Assembly (NCBI GenBank): GCA_965661055.1 | Contig: CBFICS010000002.1 | Location: 1-64,000, forward strand | Source: CBFHSF01 sp965661055 | GTDB taxonomy: Bacteria; Bacteroidota; Bacteroidia; Flavobacteriales; Schleiferiaceae | Direction of reading: 5' to 3' | DNA: 64,000 nt | In this document: positions 62,387 to 64,000 of the stretch, one piece after another | How positions within the stretch are numbered: the first letter of the stretch is position 1 | How the letters are laid out: each line of letters begins with the position of its first letter | The notes under the pieces: generated by a model | The model's input: only the letters and a program-made list of their open reading frames with translations | Database searches by the model: none | What the model was told of the DNA's origin: nothing | Translations under genes and position numbers: made by a program

Positions 62387-63820
62387 CTAGTTAAATTTTT
62401 TCAAGGTGATTTTTATAATCGTCCCAATACCAACGTTAGAGTCAGCTGAAATAGTACCCTTGAAATTATTAATAATGCTTTTTGACATGGCGAGGCCAAG
62501 TCCCATGCCTTGAGTTTTAGTAGTAAAATTGGGTTCAAATATTTCTTCTAATTTATCTTTAGGAATTCCCACCCCATTGTCTTTTATATAGATTTCTACT
62601 TCATCTTTGAGCTCTTCTAACCAAAGAGAAATTTTAGGATCTCTGTCTTCTGGAATGGCTTGCTCGGCATTTTTTAAAACGTTGTTTAAGACTCTAATCA
62701 GCGGATCTTTATCAGCCTTTACGAAAAGGTCATAAGGAGGAACCTTAAATTCTACCTCAATATTTAGTGAAGACAAACTTTGCAAAACAGAGGTTAAATT
62801 CACGGCCTGAAGGTTTACTCCCGGCAAGGTGCCAAACTGAGAAAACGCACTAGCAATGGAGCTCAAGTTGTCAATTTGGTCAATTAATGCCTTACAAAAT
62901 TCATTGAGCTTTTCAGGGTCTTCCGTCTTGGCTGTTTTTTGATAGTATTGTACCAAAAGCCTCATGGGTGTAAGCGGATTTTTTATTTCGTGAGCCACCT
63001 GTTTTGCCATTTCTTTCCACGCAGAAGCTCTTTCACTTTGAGCCAGTTGAACGGCATTCTTTTCTAGGGCTCTAACCATGTGGTTATACTCTTTAATTAG
63101 GTCCCCAATCTCGTCATCGCCTGTCCATTCTAATTCTTCATTCACCTTGTTAAGACGCACCGACTTAATGTGCTCTCTAACCACCATTAGAGAGCTTGTA
63201 ATGTAGTTTGAGAATAAATATGATAAAAGAGCGCTTCCTAAAAAGATAAGCAAGTAAACTTTGCCTAACGACTTCAAAAACTCTTCTAAATCTTGACGAT
63301 GAATATTGTTAGAATCAAAATAAGGCAGAGAGATTATGGCAATGGGTTCATTGTTGATGTCGTACAAAAAGTCATAAATAGTCATATACTCTATCTGTTC
63401 CTTTTCTATTTTATCTAGGTAGTATTGATCGTCGTACCCAATAGACTCTTTTACTTTATTAGAAAGTGTCTCGGGGACATAATTATCATCAATAAGCGCC
63501 GGATTTGAAGCGAGAATTAAGTCACCAGAAAGGCTGTAGATAATAATATCTAAAGAATTAATGTCGGCTATTTCACAAATTTTTTCATCTAGAAAATCGG
63601 CCAATTCTTCATTTTTTTGAAAGGTTTGATTCACCGTTTCGTAGTAAATGCTGGTCATTACCGAAGTCTCTTTCCGCTTTAAGCGTTCTTTGTGGTAGTT
63701 TTCATTTTGATTTTTAAAATGGTAAACGGTTACGGCCCCAGTTAGCAGGAAGCTAACCAGCAACACGGTTAGCATGGAGAGCGTGAATTTACCTCGAAGG
63801 TTAAGGGGAAAAATTTTCAT
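62387..63820 (-). CDS. Membrane sensor histidine kinase, NtrY-like
   Basis: 477 residues. First membrane helix about residues 13-34, a periplasmic sensor of about 155 residues, a second helix near 190-212 (VYLLIFLGSALLSYLFS), and a HAMP-like linker (EELEWTGDDEIGDLIKEYN). The kinase core has H-box KQVAHEIKNPLTPMRLLV, characteristic of the NtrY/PAS-kinase group, then NVLKNAEQAIPE, DNGVGIPKD and TQGMGLGLAMSK. The coupled response regulator is not in the window. Co-transcribed with the SIMPL protein. Confidence 0.93.
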   Translation of the reverse strand: MKIFPLNLRGKFTLSMLTVLLVSFLLTGAVTVYHFKNQNENYHKERLKRKETSVMTSIYYETVNQTFQKNEELADFLDEKICEIADINSLDIIIYSLSGDLILASNPALIDDNYVPETLSNKVKESIGYDDQYYLDKIEKEQIEYMTIYDFLYDINNEPIAIISLPYFDSNNIHRQDLEEFLKSLGKVYLLIFLGSALLSYLFSNYITSSLMVVREHIKSVRLNKVNEELEWTGDDEIGDLIKEYNHMVRALEKNAVQLAQSERASAWKEMAKQVAHEIKNPLTPMRLLVQYYQKTAKTEDPEKLNEFCKALIDQIDNLSSIASAFSQFGTLPGVNLQAVNLTSVLQSLSSLNIEVEFKVPPYDLFVKADKDPLIRVLNNVLKNAEQAIPEDRDPKISLWLEELKDEVEIYIKDNGVGIPKDKLEEIFEPNFTTKTQGMGLGLAMSKSIINNFKGTISADSNVGIGTIIKITLKKFN

Positions 63821-63850
63821 GAAAACTAAATAGCAAAAGTGTTACCAAAA

Positions 63851-63884
63851 GGTAAAAAAAAAGTCGACCCGTAGGTCGACTTTC
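63851..63884 (-). terminator. Terminator downstream of atpG
   Basis: On the minus strand AAAGTCGACC CTACGGGTCGACTTT region: a 10-bp stem (63860-63869 with 63874-63883), a 4-nt loop and a run of nine T residues. Confidence 0.85.
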
Positions 63885-63905
63885 TCAATCAGTATTGATT
63901 TTAAA

Positions 63906-64000
63906 TTATCCGTTCAAGGCTTCAGCACCACCAACAATCTCTAAAATCTCGTTGGTAATAGAAGCTTGACGTGCTTTGTTGTAGTCAAGTTTAAGTTCAC
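63906..64000 (-). CDS. atpG: ATP synthase F1 gamma subunit, C-terminus only (cut by window edge)
   Basis: The last 31 codons on the minus strand encode ELKLDYNKARQASITNEILE and then IVGGAEALNG, which is the C-terminal helix of the F1 gamma rotor (consensus NKARQAAITKEI-x-EIV-x-GA-x-AL). The start lies beyond the right edge. A terminator follows, so atpG is probably the last gene of its operon. Confidence 0.93.
   Translation of the reverse strand, partial: ELKLDYNKARQASITNEILEIVGGAEALNG

Noticed and set aside
1..64000. CRISPR array, prophage, insertion sequence or defence island
   Set aside because: No regular spaced repeats, transposase, integrase or known defence gene was seen on either strand.

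Overview
The window reads as a chromosomal segment of a Bacteroidota member, most likely a marine Flavobacteriales lineage (Cryomorphaceae/Schleiferiaceae-like; the rank below order is a guess). The evidence is the content: Bacteroidota-typical families (DUF5686, DUF4421, IgGFc-binding-like, T9SS-like C-terminal domain, CzcA fused to an outer-membrane factor). Many starts are preceded by the Bacteroidota -7 promoter element TAnnTTTG rather than a Shine-Dalgarno sequence. Base composition looks moderately AT-rich. No prophage, transposase, CRISPR array or conjugative gene was seen, so the region is mainly core genome with short accessory or decayed patches.

Layout. 0-7.4 kb: 3' part of uvrC, two tandem outer-membrane patatin phospholipases, and convergent cardiolipin synthase. 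7.4-16.4 kb: Lrp/AsnC regulator, an odd REC-HisKA-REC protein, Mn-type superoxide dismutase, a DUF5686 outer-membrane protein, an AddA-like helicase-nuclease and a TSUP permease. 16.5-22.2 kb: M28 peptidase, LpxH-like hydrolase, pfkA, bacilliredoxin, a 580-bp non-coding repeat island and a DEAD-box helicase. 22.3-32.3 kb: an eight-gene co-directional operon with a LolA-like protein, two FtsX-type permeases, an ABC ATPase, two DUF4421 proteins flanking the ATPase, a DUF1302-like barrel and a GlcD/GlcF-type FAD/FeS oxidoreductase. 32.3-38.2 kb: heavy-metal efflux operon with a small His-rich membrane protein, a CzcA pump fused to a TolC-like outer-membrane factor, and a His-rich adaptor lipoprotein. 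38.2-41.4 kb: an IgGFc-binding-like secreted protein and a broken hybrid histidine kinase. 41.5-44.3 kb: kbl, an RNA-less-annotated AT-rich gap with a terminator, tRNA-Asn, and a PfkB kinase. 44.5-47.6 kb: ECF sigma factor, an anti-sigma/outer-membrane-barrel fusion and a lipoprotein. 47.6-54.1 kb: DUF4399 lipoprotein, biotin carrier protein, M1 peptidase interrupted by an in-frame TGA, RseP, ZIP transporter and DtxR-family regulator. 54.1-64 kb: TonB-dependent receptor divergent from dtxR, a T9SS-type gene remnant, Hsp15-like S4 protein, TPR histidine kinase-esterase-enoyl-CoA hydratase operon, methyltransferase, SIMPL protein plus NtrY-like kinase, and the C-terminus of atpG.

The main themes are envelope biology and metal handling. 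The 22-32 kb operon looks like an envelope transport machine: an inner-membrane FtsX/ATPase motor, a periplasmic LolA-like carrier, and three predicted outer-membrane barrels. The czc operon (divalent metal export) and the ZIP/DtxR/TonB receptor locus (metal import with a 20-bp palindrome in the shared promoter region) form two metal-homeostasis units.

Two broader observations stand out. At five genes the TAnnTTTG element ends only 4-6 nt before the start codon, suggesting leaderless mRNAs, while at ten others the gap is 16-43 nt. Several genes carry disabling lesions (histidine kinase, M1 peptidase C-terminus, T9SS remnant), so there is local decay or some residual sequence error.
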